DNA from: Lycium barbarum
Lineage: Eukaryota; Streptophyta; Magnoliopsida; Solanales; Solanaceae
DNA length: 64,000 nucleotides
Assembly (NCBI RefSeq): GCF_019175385.1
Contig: NC_083338.1
Span: 70,130,712-70,194,711, forward strand
Direction: 5' to 3'
Shown here: positions 13,143 to 25,220 of the stretch, piece by piece
Layout: each line of letters opens with the position of its first letter
Numbering within the stretch: the first letter of the stretch is position 1
The notes under the pieces: model-generated
Database searches by the model: none
Told to the model about the DNA's origin: nothing
The model's input: only the letters and a program-made list of their open reading frames with translations
Made by a program: the position numbers and the translations under genes

Positions 13143-13430
13143 CCCAGTGGTCGTATATTGCAAAATACGGACCGTAAAGTGCAATATGGTCCGTAAACTG
13201 CCAGGTCGTAAACTTGCATGCCAAACTTCAACTTTCTGCCAGCCGAGGAAATGGTTAAATACGACCTGGTGGACGGACCGTAAAGTGATTTATGGCCCGT
13301 AAACCATGGTCGTAAACCACCATGAAGGCAGCCCAGCTTCTGGTTCTGGAAATGGCTAAATACGCCCATGGAGGACGAGCCGTGTAGTGGAATACGGTCC
13401 GTAAATCTCCATGGACGACCACTGTTCACC
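13143..13430 (+). promoter_or_regulatory. U3 palindrome array of LTR D (5' copy)
   Basis: Multiple TACGGACCGTAAA, GGTCCGTAAA, GGTCGTAAA and TTTACGG-like sites lie between CAGTGGTCG at the left and CGACCACTG at the right. The matching array in the 3' LTR is at about 19937-20222. It lies directly before the AT-rich presumed promoter. An enhancer role is inferred from position only. Confidence 0.55.
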
Positions 13431-14839
13431 CAGCACAGATTTTCCAATTCATTAAATATGAGGATCAAGACTTATTTTATTTCATTACAACATTACACCA
13501 CTTCTCTCTAAAACTTCTCTCTACATTTACTATATGAGTTTTCAAGGATTATAAGTCATCAACAACATTAAACAAGTGAATCAAGAGTAAGGAAATCATC
13601 AAGGATCATCCAAGGTCAAGAAATCCAAATGGAGATAAACTAGGGTTTTGCTCAAAGAAGAGTATTATCAACCAAAGCTTGTTCCTACAACTTCTAAGGT
13701 AAGATTCCTGATTTTTACAAGATGTTTAAGGTATTGGAGAATTAAAATACATGGATTATAGAAAATGTGGTCAACTAGGTCATGAAAGATGAATAGTGAC
13801 ATTTTGAGAAATAGTTTAAATTGAGTTATGAATGTTGTTGTGTTGTGATATGAATGTGTCATAAATGGTATTAAGATCATGAACTAAACACTTTAGACGA
13901 ATGGACGAAGATGGGTGTTATGACCATGAATGTGGGTGAATTAGAGGCAAATTGAGGAATCTAGATAATGTGGATAATGTGAATGACTAATGGCCATTGT
14001 TATGATATTAATGAAGGTATAAACGCTAGCATTGGAAGGGAACGTGCAAGTGTAGAATAGTTTGATGGAAAGGTATGTAAGGCTAACCCTTCTTTCATAA
14101 GGCATGGTTCTTGGCCAAATTCCTAATTCCTCTATATGAGTATGTTGTCTTCACATGGTTCACATTCCAAACTCATAAGCTCACGACCCTTGATATGTAC
14201 TATGATTATACTATGTTCCTCGTATGACGAGTAAGTCCATAATGTAGATGTAACGATAACGATGAGGATAGTAATGATAATGATATCGAAAATGATGCAA
14301 AATGTGCCTACGGGCTATTATACTTATATGTGCCTATGAAGGGCTATAATGAACCCTGGGCTTATAACGCCGGCTAGAATATATGTATATGAATATGTAT
14401 GAAGTATGTATACGATTAGGAAACGCGTGCGCACGTCTGCAGATGGTACGGATAACCCTGAAGCCTTGGTAGGGCCAGGTAGAAATAACATTGAGCCTTG
14501 GTTGGCTAAGTACGTATGAAACACCGACCCTTATGGTCGGGCACGCTATGTATTTATATAAGTGTATGGCTATGTATATAATATGAATATGAATGTGAAA
14601 AGACTATGTATAAGAATACGAATAAGGACATGTATACGAATATGAGCACAAGTATGGTACGAGTACTATTATGGGATACGGATGATGACGTAGGTGTACT
14701 AATACGTATGAAAAATGGAAAGTCCTACGAAAGGAAGGTAAGTACTATGATGATGATGATATTACTGTCTCCCCTCCTATGCTATTTCATATGATATCTA
14801 TTATGCTTCTATACTGATGTTGATCATGCTTTACATACT

Positions 14840-14879
14840 CAGTACATTCTTCGTACTGACGTCCTTTTGTTTGGGGACG
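14840..14879 (+). promoter_or_regulatory. Paired hairpins in LTR D
   Basis: CAGTAC/GTACTG (14840-14858) forms stem 1 with a 7-nt loop. CGTCC/GGACG (14860-14879) forms stem 2. The same arrangement recurs in all LTRs of the window; stem 2 is CCCCC/GGGGG in A, C, F and most B copies. Confidence 0.65.
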
Positions 14880-15346
14880 CTGCATCATGCCCGCAGGTGC
14901 ACAGGGAGACAGACTTGATCCATAGCTGCTTGTTCAGAGATTACATAGCAGAGCTCCATTTCTTTCGGAGCCATAGCTTTTGGGTACTTATTCTTTTGCG
15001 TATATAATTATGGGCATAGCGGGGTCCTGTCCCGCTCATACGATATGTCATACTCTTAGAGGCTCGTAGTCATGTGTATGTGGGTAGAGATGTTCGGCCA
15101 TGTCGGCCCATGTTTTGTATATCTTTTGTTGGCCTCGTCGGCCTTGTACTTATGATGTGGCATAGATGCCTATCATATGTTAAATGATGATGGTCGTCTA
15201 ATGGGATCAATATGGTTAACGATAAAAGAAAAGGCACGAATTGACTTATGGTTCACCTAGATGTTTTGTTATGTACGATAAGGGGGTGCCCGGGTAGGGT
15301 AGCACCGGGTGCTCGTCGCGGCCCCCTAGCCGGGTCGTGACAAAAG

Positions 15347-15357
15347 TGGTATCAGAG
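15347..15357 (+). other. Element D primer-binding site
   Basis: TGGTATCAGAG matches the initiator Met tRNA complement for 11 bases and then diverges. It lies four bases after the LTR end. Confidence 0.88.
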
Positions 15358-17873
15358 TAGTTCAGTCCTAGGATGTGTCTACGAGCCGTGTCTAGTAGAG
15401 TCTTGGTTATGGGTGTGTTGCGCGCCACACTTATAAACAGGAAGCTGCGGACATTTTAGGAATGAATGACCTTCTTTCATCTCTAAGATCGTGCGATAGA
15501 GCTAAGCCATAGGAGATGAGATTCCCTATACTAACCCCTGATTGTAGTAGAAGGTTGGTAATGATAGAAGAAAGTGATTGATGACAATGAAAGCTACGGG
15601 GGTAAGCCCCTTTGTTGAGGCTACGTTACCCTAATATGTAATACTATGATGATGAATTTATTGCTGTGAAAGTAAGTTGGTGTTCATATGATAGAGGAAT
15701 TGATTAAATGTGTCTTTTGATGATACGTTCAGCTATAAGTTGAGAACTAAGAAAATTGGATGAATCAGAACAGAGATATGCGTCGAATAAAGTAAGAATG
15801 TTGAGATATGATTGAAATGTAAAACTGAAGGGTGAAAGAGAAATAGGGAGAGGTAACAGGGCAGATCGCTACAGGATCAGGTACACCTCGAAGTGCAATA
15901 TATGAGGTAAGTTTTGACGTCCTTGTGCTTTTACTTGAAAGTGGGAGCCCTGTGTGGTTGAGATATGTCGTATATATATATATATATATTGGCCCTGTGA
16001 GGCATTGTTGGTATTTGTTGCGTGCTGGTTTTGTTATAGTAAGAAATACAGAGGAAACTCTGCCGAAATTTTCCCAGAATCTAAAGGAGATAAGATATAA
16101 GCTTGCAATATGCCCTAACGGGAAAATATGATGTGCAAAAGAGTAATGGCAGAATGCGACTAAGTTAGGAGTATCGTTAATGACTACAGGAGGGGAGTTA
16201 TATAGTATTGAATTGATAGTAATGGCAGTGATGAGAGCGATATTGATACGGTAAAGAGAAATGCTAGAGTAAACAAAGGGGGGTTGGAAGCACTAAAACA
16301 TGACATGGAGGAGAAAGTGTAACTCTAATAAAGTGTGATACTGGAGTAGCGATTGGATGTATAAGCACGAGTAAATTACAATAAGTTTATTAGCAAAATA
16401 AAGTAACAGCGCCCGGAGACAGAGATACGAATATGAAGGGTTATAGTGAATGTGAATACAGTGGTGAAATGACTTACATGGTAAAGTGTAAGAGGGCCGA
16501 TTAGAAGGAGTAACTAGTTGAGTATACTTACTTCGTAAGGTTTATATTATTCTGCGAACCGGCTTGCGGATGAGACCAAGAGGTGTCACTTATAGAGTTG
16601 ATTATTATCAGGATATAATGAAGACATAGCGAGAACTGGGATACGGAGTAAGTAAAGTATAGCAAGGAAACGACTAAAGATGTGACATGTTCTATATGAA
16701 TAAGGAGTGAATGCAAGTATGAAACCAACAAGAGAGCCCTAGAGAAGTAGATGAGAAAGATTATAAGACCTTGCTAAAGGAAAGCCCAGCATAGAGGTTC
16801 TTCACTGACAACAAATGATAGTAGCAAAAAAAAAAAAGAGGGGAGTTAAATTGAAAAGGAAATTACAGAAAGGTGATATGGCAAAGTCGTAGTAGTGGGT
16901 GATTGGTATAATCAAAAGTACAAGTGATATCTTTAGCTGGATGTAAAAGACCAAGACTGTCGAAGAATGAATTGTACAAAGGCAGCATACTCTAAAGGAC
17001 AAAGCGGTGCTAAGTTGAGAATAAGGTCCCTCGTGCGAAGAATCAAGGATTGATTATAAAATGGGAGAAAACAAGATAAATTGAGGAGGAAGGTATGTAG
17101 AGGAATAGGAATGACAATAGAGAGAAAAGGAAATATGCGAAATACGTATACTTAAGAAGAAATTGTGTTATGGCTAAAGGAAGGTGCATCTCCTCCGAAT
17201 ATCTTATACCAAGTTAGAACGAGTAGAGTATATGAAGTAATAGTTGAAAAGAAAAGATGATCATGAGATATGAAGCCTACCGTACGACAGTAAAATGATA
17301 GAATACACCTATCGCCAAGGACAAACGCCATATGATTACGATTGGTTTTGAAACCAACGTGGAGTGCAAAACAAGAATAAAAGAGTATGGGGCATAAGGA
17401 ATTTTAGTTGCGCATGAGGCTTGGGTCCTGAACAGCAAAGGCGACGTTACAAGTAAAACCCACGGGGAAGCGAGTGAAGAGAATATAAGTGTAGAGATTG
17501 AAATGATGGACTCCAAGGTGTGACAAATATAGACTCTAAAATAAAGAATGAGAGTTATGTAAAAATGAGTCTAATAACTAGTAAATAAACTAACTTGAAT
17601 CGAGCAAGCATCTGACACTGTAAGGGAAATCATTTACGAAGACCTTGAACCATGTGACATTGATGAGTAAATAACTCAAGGGGTATGTAAAGGATATGTG
17701 TATGATATGATTACGAATAAGAATATGTACATGACATGCATATGAATATGACTATTGATACGACGGGTAAATGAGTACGATTACGAATACGAATACGGAT
17801 GTCGATACCTGTATATGTATAGAAACGTATGTACACGAATCACACAAGAATGATTATGCCACTTGCAAGTATT
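15358..17873 (+). other. Element D non-coding internal region
   Basis: About 2.5 kb occupies the place of gag, protease, RT and RNase H. It has no long frame, is strongly purine-rich on the plus strand, and carries a TA repeat near 15971-15990 and an A12 run near 16827. The first part (15358-15560) is the family leader. The stretch 15800-16090 (GCCCTGTGTGG..., GGCCCTGTGAGGCATTG..., GAAACTCTGCCGAAATTTTC) is homologous both to J internal DNA (59160-59450) and to D's own 3' untranslated region (19480-19660). The remainder is unrecognised. Confidence 0.7.
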
Positions 17874-19480
17874 GATGTGTCGCCAATGAAACCAGGTGAT
17901 GTACAGCCAGAAAGGAGAGAAATGGCCCGCGAGCTCCAACAGGTAGCGAGCCTAGGAGTCCGAGTAGTGGACTCAGGTAGCAGCGGAGCTACTATTCAGA
18001 ATTCAGCAGTTTCATCGCTAGTAGCGGAAGTAAAAGAGCGACAATATGAGGATCCCATACTAATGCAGCTCAGAGATACGCTCCCTTCGAAGGAGGAGTC
18101 ATCATTTGATATTTCAGGAGACGGAGTCCTCAGATGCTGAGGCAAATTATGTGTCCTTGATGTGGCAAGTCTACGCCACCAGATTTTGAGAGAAGCTCAT
18201 TGCTCTTGTTACTCCTTCCACCCCGGAGCGACGAAGATGTATCATGATCTTAAGTCCGTATATTGGTGGAATGGTATGAGGAAAGATATAGCAGAATTCA
18301 TGGCTCAATGTCCTAATTGTCAACATGTGAAAATCGAGCACCAAAAGCCGGGTGGATTATTGCAAGCTATAGAAATCCCGACGTTGAAGTGGGAAGTGAT
18401 TAATATGGATTTCATTTCAGGCTTACCCGTTCTCGACGTAAATATGATTCCATATGGGTGATCGTGGATAGACTCACTAAATCATCTCATTTCTTACTGG
18501 TCAGGACGACCTATGTGGCTGAAGATTACGCAAAGCTTTACCTTAAAGAGATAGTAAAACTCCATGGCGTCCCGGTATCTATTATCTCCGACAGAGGAAC
18601 TCAGTTTACAGCCAAGTTTTGGAGGTCTTTCCAGGAGGGTTTAGGGACCCAAGTGCGCCTTAGCACGACATTTCACCCCCAGACCGATGGGAAAGCTGAA
18701 CGTACTATTCAGACTCTTGAAGATATGTTACGGGCATGTATGATAGATTTTGGAGGAAATTGGGATGACCATTTGCCACTCATTGAGTTTGCTTACAATA
18801 ACAGTTATCATTCTAGCATTCAAATGGCGCCGTATGAGGCTTTATATGGGCGAAAGTGTAGATCCCCGATTGGGTGGTTCGAAACTGGAGAGGCCAAGTT
18901 GATAGGGCCAGATTTGGTCCAGCAAGCTATAGAGAAAGTCAAGCTTATACAAGATCGGTTGTTAGCGGCTCAAATTCGCCAGAAGTCCTATACGGATAAT
19001 CGTCGAAGGGACTTAGAGTTCCAAGTTAAGGATTGGGTATTCTTGAAAGTGTCGCCAATAAAAGGCGTCATGAGATTTGGCAAAAAGGGGAAGCTCAGTC
19101 CCCGGTATATAGGACCCTATGAGATTGTGCGCAAAATAGGCAAAGTGGCCTATGAGCTAGATCTACCTCCAAATTTGGAGTCAGTCCATCCAGTATTTCA
19201 TGTCTCGATGCTTCGGAAGTGTGTTGGAGATCCTGCGAGGATCGTCCCAGTGAATGATATTCAAGTGACAGAAAAGTTAACTTATGATGAAATACCCATT
19301 GCCATATTAGATAGGCAAGTACGGAGGCTTAGAAACAAAGAAGTGGCCTCAATTAAAGTTCTGTGGAGAAATAACAATCGAGAGGAAATGACGTGGGAAG
19401 CGGAAGAAAGTATGCGATCCAAATACCCACATTTATTTCAGCCTTTGGAAGAAGCCCAAGATGAGACGTCAAGATCATAA
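17874..19480 (+). pseudogene. Element D integrase and chromodomain remnant
   Basis: Homology begins in the linker between RNase H and integrase (SLGVRVVDSGSSG) and runs through the HHCC finger ([15 protein letters not shown]) and the DDE core ([38 protein letters not shown]). It ends with [19 protein letters not shown] and a chromodomain-like tail ([28 protein letters not shown]) before the stop at 19478-19480. It is broken by an in-frame TGA at 18138-18140 and by a one-base deletion near 18432-18440, after which frame 18458-19480 is open. It resembles E pol more than A. Nothing upstream of integrase survives. Confidence 0.92.
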
Positions 19481-19653
19481 GGTATGTATGTTCCTTTTAT
19501 GCTTTTAGGTCGTGAGTGGCCAAGAAAAAAGTTTATGTTATTATGTTGTGGCCCTGTGTGGCATCGATATTATGGGTTGTTGTGGCAGGATGGCAGTGTC
19601 ATAATATATGGGAAACTCTGGCGAATTATTTTATAGAATTCCCGAACACTTTC

Positions 19654-19688
19654 ACATTCGAGGACAAATGTTCCTAAGGGGGGTAGAA
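19654..19688 (+). other. Element D pre-LTR stem-loop and polypurine tract
   Basis: A purine run AAGGGGGGTAGAA (19676-19688) abuts the 3' LTR. Upstream, ACATTCG-AGGA-CAAATGT (19654-19671) corresponds to the conserved stem-loop with one pair lost by a G-to-A change. Confidence 0.8.
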
Positions 19689-21484
19689 TGTTACACCTCA
19701 GAAAATTTTCCGTTGGTACGCAAGAAAATGAACTAGTGATGAATATCAGTACACGATGTCTATGAGCAAGAAACGACATTTGATGACCTTAGGCGAGATT
19801 TCGAAAGTATCCGATGTGAGACGAGGAAGTTGGCTAGGTTAAGATGAGATACAAGGTGAGCAATGCATGTGCATGGACGGGGGTGATTAGAATGAAAAGT
19901 CGAGAAATGAGAAAAATTGAAAGTTGGAAAAACTGCCCAGTGGTCGTATATTACAAAATACGGACCGTAAAGTGCAATACGGTCCTTAAACTGCCAGGTC
20001 GTAAACTGGCATGCCAAACTTCAACTTTCTGCCAGCCGAGGAAATGGTTAATACGACCTGGTGGACGGACCGTAAAGTGATTTACGGCCCGTAAACCATG
20101 GTCGTAAACCACCATGAAGGCAACCCAGCTTCTGGTTCTGGAAATGGCTAAATACGCCCTTGGAGGACGAGCCGTATAGTGGAATACGGTCCGTAAATCT
20201 CCATGGACGACCACTGTTCACCCAGCACAGATTTTCCAATTCATTAAATATGAGGATCAAGACTTATTTTATTTCATTACAACATTACACCACTTCTCTC
20301 TAAAACTTCTCTCTACATTTACTTATTGAGTTTTCAAGGATTATAAGTCATCAACAACATTAAACAAGTGAATCAAGAGTAAGGAAATCATCAAGGATCA
20401 TCCAAGGTCAAGAAATCCAAATGGAGATAAACTAGGGTTTTGCTCAAAGAAGAGTATTATCAACCAAAGCTTTTTCCTACAACTTCTAAGGTAAGATTCA
20501 TGATTTTTACAAGATGTTTAAGGTATTGGAGAATTAAAATACATGGATTATAGAAAATGTGGTCAACTAGGTCATGAAAGATGAATAGTGACATTTTGAG
20601 AAATAGTTTGAATTGAGTTATGAATGTTGTTGTGTTGTGATATGAATGTGTCATAAATGGTATTAAGATCATGAACTAAACACTTTAGACGAATGGACGA
20701 AGATGGGTGTTATGACCATGAATGTGGGTGAATTAGAGGCAAATTGAGGAATCTAGATAATGTGGATAATGTGAATGACTAATGACCACTGTTATGATAT
20801 TAATGAAGGTATAAACGCTAGCATTGGAAGGGAACGTGCAAGTGTAGAATAGTTCGACGGAAAGGTATGTAAGGCTAACCCTTCTTTCATAAAGCATGGT
20901 TCTTGGCCAAATTCCTAATTCTTCTATATGAGTATGTTGTCTTCACATGGTTGACATTCCGAGCTCATAAGCTCACGACCTTTGATATGTACTATGATTA
21001 TACTATGTTCCTCGTATGACGAGTAAGTCCATAATGTAGATGTAACGATAACGATGAGGATAGTAATGATAATGATATCAAAAATGATGCAAAAGGTGCC
21101 TACGGGCTATTATACTTATATGTGCCTATGAAGGGCTATAATGAACCCCGAGCTTATAACGCCGGGTAGAATATATGTATATGAATATGTATGAAGTATG
21201 TATACGATTACGAAACGCGCGCGCACGTCTGCAGATGGTACGGATAACCCTGAAGCCTTAGTAGGGCCAGGTAGAAATAACATTGAGCCTTGGTTGGCTA
21301 AGTACGTATGAAACACCGACCCTTATGGTCGGGCACGCTATGCATGTATATAAGTGTATGGCTATGTATATAATATGAATATGAATGTGAAAAGACTATG
21401 TATAAGAATACGAATAAGGACATGTATACGAATATGAGCACAAGTATGTTACGAGTACTATTATGGGATACGGATGATGACGTA
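19689..21484 (+). repeat. Element D 3' LTR, fragment 1
   Basis: It starts TGTTACACCTC as in the 5' LTR and matches it closely until C interrupts at ACGTA (21480-21484, duplicated at 35417-35421). The palindrome array lies at about 19937-20222. Confidence 0.93.
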
Positions 21485-21775
21485 TGTTATGTCCCGTGTT
21501 TTCGTATAACGGGAAATCGAGAAATAATTACGATTTGTGTGTTATAAGGAAATATTTTGATTTTGGTGAATATGACTATGATGGTTATGGAATCATAAAT
21601 GTTAAGACACCGGGGAAGGACGAGGATAAAATTGGAATTTCGGAAATTAGTTTCGGGAATTACAAAACGGGACGTTTATCGAATTGGGCCAAGAAAAAAT
21701 TATAACACAAAATGAGGCCCAAAGTTAGTGGGGTGGCCGGCCATATTGGCTAGGCCCAAGCCCTTTTTAAATGAT

Positions 21776-21811
21776 CATGTGCCATGCACATGATCTATAT
21801 TGGATATATAT
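21776..21811 (+). promoter_or_regulatory. Presumed core promoter of LTR C
   Basis: An inverted repeat CATGTGC-CAT-GCACATG is followed after about 10-15 bases by TTGGATATATATC. The same dyad plus TATA arrangement is present in A and B, with a different central trinucleotide. Confidence 0.55.
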
Positions 21812-23153
21812 CACTTAGGCCTTTTGGAATTATCAAGAATCAAGATAAAAAAAAAAAAAAAATAAGAAAGCACCTCAAAGAAGCTCTCGGCCAAGCTTGA
21901 GAAAAAGGAGAGAAAAAAATTTCCCAAGCTTTGTTGTTGATCCAAAAATCTTAATTTCTACATAGTTGTGAAGTACTCAAGGCCCTCTTCAACGGGGTAT
22001 AATTAGCTTGACACAAGAACCTCGTTTGCGACAAGTCGGGTTTTCAAGAAAAGGTAAGAATTCTTCCACTTTTGTGTTATGGAATTGGTATGAATGTTAT
22101 GATGTATGAAATGAAATGAGAATTTTGTGGTAGTAGTGTATGTGTGTGCAGCCGTGTGTGTGTGTGTTGGTGTGTGGCCGTGAGCCATGAGAGTTAGAAG
22201 GGGAGGTGAATTGAATCCTATTTAGCTCGTTAGTTGTGTCGTTATAACCTTTAAGACGCAAATGATCGATTGATGAATTAAATTGGCGTTGGAAAATGAT
22301 TTCGGACATTATCGTAAAGTGTATACCTTTGGTATAATTGTGTATATCATTGTATATTTGGGGTGCTAAAGACTTTAAATGTGACATTAGTTGATGTTAA
22401 TGAATTCGGAATGAAACGACGCAAGTTAGAATGTCCGTCGTGACTTTTGATGTTTTGAATGAAATATGGAGAATAATGAATTTCGGGAACTTTCGTATAT
22501 GGTTTGGAATATATTTGGGATGTGATTGACTAATCTTGAATAAGTAAATGAATACAATAATGTGGGCATAGATTTGGAATTTTGGAAGTTTGAATGAAAA
22601 GTTGTCAACTTAGGTAATAAGGTGGAACTTTGAAACTAGAGTGGTTTGATTATGAATTGTGTTGTTGTTGATCTGTGGGCTGTTGTTGTTGATGTATTTT
22701 GAGCCGAGCTAAGTCTCGGGGGTGTTAGATTTATAGGGGAGGTGCTGCCGAAATTTCGGTAGGCAAAAATAAAGTTAATGGCATTTTTAAGCCTAAGAAT
22801 CTCAATTGGTAACTTTGACCAGTTACAGATTTCAGACGAAACGGGACTTGACTTTTGGGAAAGCGTATGTTAGGCCCCGTGTTCTCGTACGATTGGAAAT
22901 CGAGAAATAACTATGACTCGGGTATTAGAAGGACCTAATTTAATTTTTGTGAATATGACTATGTTGGTTGTGAAATCTTTAATGCTAAGACCTCGGGGAA
23001 GGCCGAGGATAAATTTGGAATTTCGGAAATTAGTTTCGGGAATTACAAAACGGGACTTTTCTCGAATTGGGCCAAGAAAATGCAATGCAAAATCAAGGCC
23101 CAAGATCAAATGGGGGCCGGCCATAGTGAGGCCCAAATCCATTATTAAAGGGG

Positions 23154-23190
23154 CATGTGCTATGCACATGACCCCATAAGTGGATATATA
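23154..23190 (+). promoter_or_regulatory. Presumed core promoter of LTR A
   Basis: Dyad CATGTGC-TAT-GCACATG (23154-23170) lies about 15 bases before TATATA (23185-23190). CATGTG/CACATG are E-box-type sites bound by bHLH factors in plants in general. Use here is inferred. The copy in the 3' LTR is at 31237-31273. Confidence 0.6.
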
Positions 23191-25220
23191 CTAATAACAC
23201 TTAGTATTATTCAAGAGAAAATCATAAAAATCAAGAACACCAAGAAAAGGGGGCATTCGGCCGAATTGAGAGGAGAAGAGAAAGAAAAATCCCATTCTTC
23301 CTTGTGATCCAAAAATCTTGTTCTTCTCATATTTGTGAAGTACTCAAGACGCTCTCCGACGTGGTATAATTGGTTTGGCACAAGGATTCCGTTTGCGACA
23401 AGTCGGAAAGTTAGTAAAAGGTAAGAATCTTGCCCCTCTAATGTTATAGAATTGCTATGAATGTGTTAAGGATTGGAAGTAGACGAGAATCCCGTAATTT
23501 GGACATAAATGGAAACGTGTGGGTGTGTGTGTGTAGTGTGTATGGCCGTGAGCCATAGAGAGGGAAATTGGTTTGAATTGATCTTGTTTAAGTTGGTAGA
23601 ATGTGTTGTTGTGGCCCTTATATCGTAAACGATTAATTGGTGAATGAGATTGGCGTTGAAAAAAATGATTTTGAATATTATCGGAAAGTGTATACCTTCG
23701 GTATCTTTATGTATATCAATGTATATCTTGGGTGTTATAGACTTTAGATATGAATCTATATCGATGTTGATGAATTCGGAATGAAACGACGGGAGTTAGA
23801 ATGTTCGTAGTGCATTTTAGATGTTTTGAAGAATTTGGGAAAATAATGGATTTTTATGCAATTTCGTGTATGGCATGGTTTGTAATTAGAATGGGATTAT
23901 ATAAGTTTGAATGTGGGAATGCATACAATTTTGTAGATATAGAATTGGAATTTTGAAAGTTTGAATGGAAGTTGCCAACTTTAGAAATCATGTAGAACTT
24001 TAAAGCTAGAATGGTTTGATTGTTGTTTGGTTTGGTTGTTGATGTGTGGGCTGTTGTGATTGGTTAATTTGAGCCGAGTTATGCCTCGGGGATGTTAGAT
24101 TTATAGGGGAAATGCTGCCGAAATTTCGGTAGGCAATTATGGAGTTAAAGGCATTTTTGAGCCTAAGGATCTCATTTGGTAACTTTGACCATTTGCAGAT
24201 TTTTGACGAAACGGGACGGGACTTTTGGAGGAGCTTACGACATCTGTGAGGTATGTGAAGCTTCCCAATTCTTCATTTGGCATATCTTAGGGTGTTAGTT
24301 GAATATGAGACCTTCCGGAGCATTTCTGCTCCTCGAAACCCGATCCACAGAAAAGTTACTATTCATTCAATTCGATTGAAGCCTAAAGGCTCCCTTTTGG
24401 CTAGAATGCCATTATTCGTCCGAAACCTATCGAAATGTGGTCGGGTAACCTAGAAATGATTATGTATGACCCTTGGCATATAACTGCTCGTAAAAATATG
24501 TTCGTCACCTCACTTCGACTCGAGGTGGGTCCGCTACCCCAAAAATGCCCGATTTGCCCTTCGGGCCACCTTTGAGAATAAAGTCGAAAGTACCACTTCC
24601 AATCTTTGGAACATCCTCCTACGGGGTATGTTTGGACTATTCGATGCGCTAATCTATGCTCCGAATTATATGGACCGTTTTGGAAACGTTTTGCAAAATG
24701 AAACTTTATGTCGGCTAAGTATTCGACTACTTTGTATTCTAAAATGACTTATGAGTTCACTTTGCTTTGAAAGACTATTTTGAAATACGATTTGCATTTG
24801 TTTGCTCACGACTCCGCTCGTGCCTTATTATGACTTCGTTCACCGGTTCCCGGGCCGGTTTTGGTTCGTGCGCTGTATGATAAATTCGGCCGTATGCTGT
24901 GTTACGGTTCCCGAGGCTTCGCCATAGGGCCCGGTACCGTTTGGAGTTATGCTGTGATATGGCTCGGGATGCGATACGCTCACCGATGATTATGATTATG
25001 TTCGGGGATGTACGGAGATTTGAAACCTTCTGGTGTTATGCTGTGTGTGGCGCCAGCGTCGGAGTGGCGACCACGTTCTTAAGCGTTTGCATGATTTTGT
25101 TGCATAAAATATATGTATATGATTTCGATACAGATTTTGACATACCAGTTTGTACCCCCTTTGACATTTGATCTGCTTTCGGTTTTGATCCATAATTCTG
25201 TACTCCGTGCTTTACATACT

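Larger units (their letters stand above)
12896..15342 (+). repeat. Element D 5' LTR (2447 bp)
   Basis: It is bounded by TG...CA, the target duplication on the left and the PBS on the right. Parts in order are a palindrome array (13143-13430), a TATA-like ATTAAATATGAG near 13451, a CT-rich stretch, and a donor-like AAG|GTAAGATT at 13699. A donor-like AAG|GTATGTAAGG follows at 14073, then GC-rich hairpins near 14350-14550, and paired hairpins at 14840-14879. The 3' LTR matches closely. Confidence 0.93.

Noticed and set aside
15971..15990. TA dinucleotide run in D as a functional site
   Set aside because: J has only an interrupted version in the homologous block, so it looks like ordinary microsatellite growth.
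22870..23169. Open frames at the start of LTRs A (also 30953-31252), on both strands
   Set aside because: They overlap promoter-like DNA, appear on both strands of the same segment and resemble no protein; LTR duplication alone explains their recurrence.
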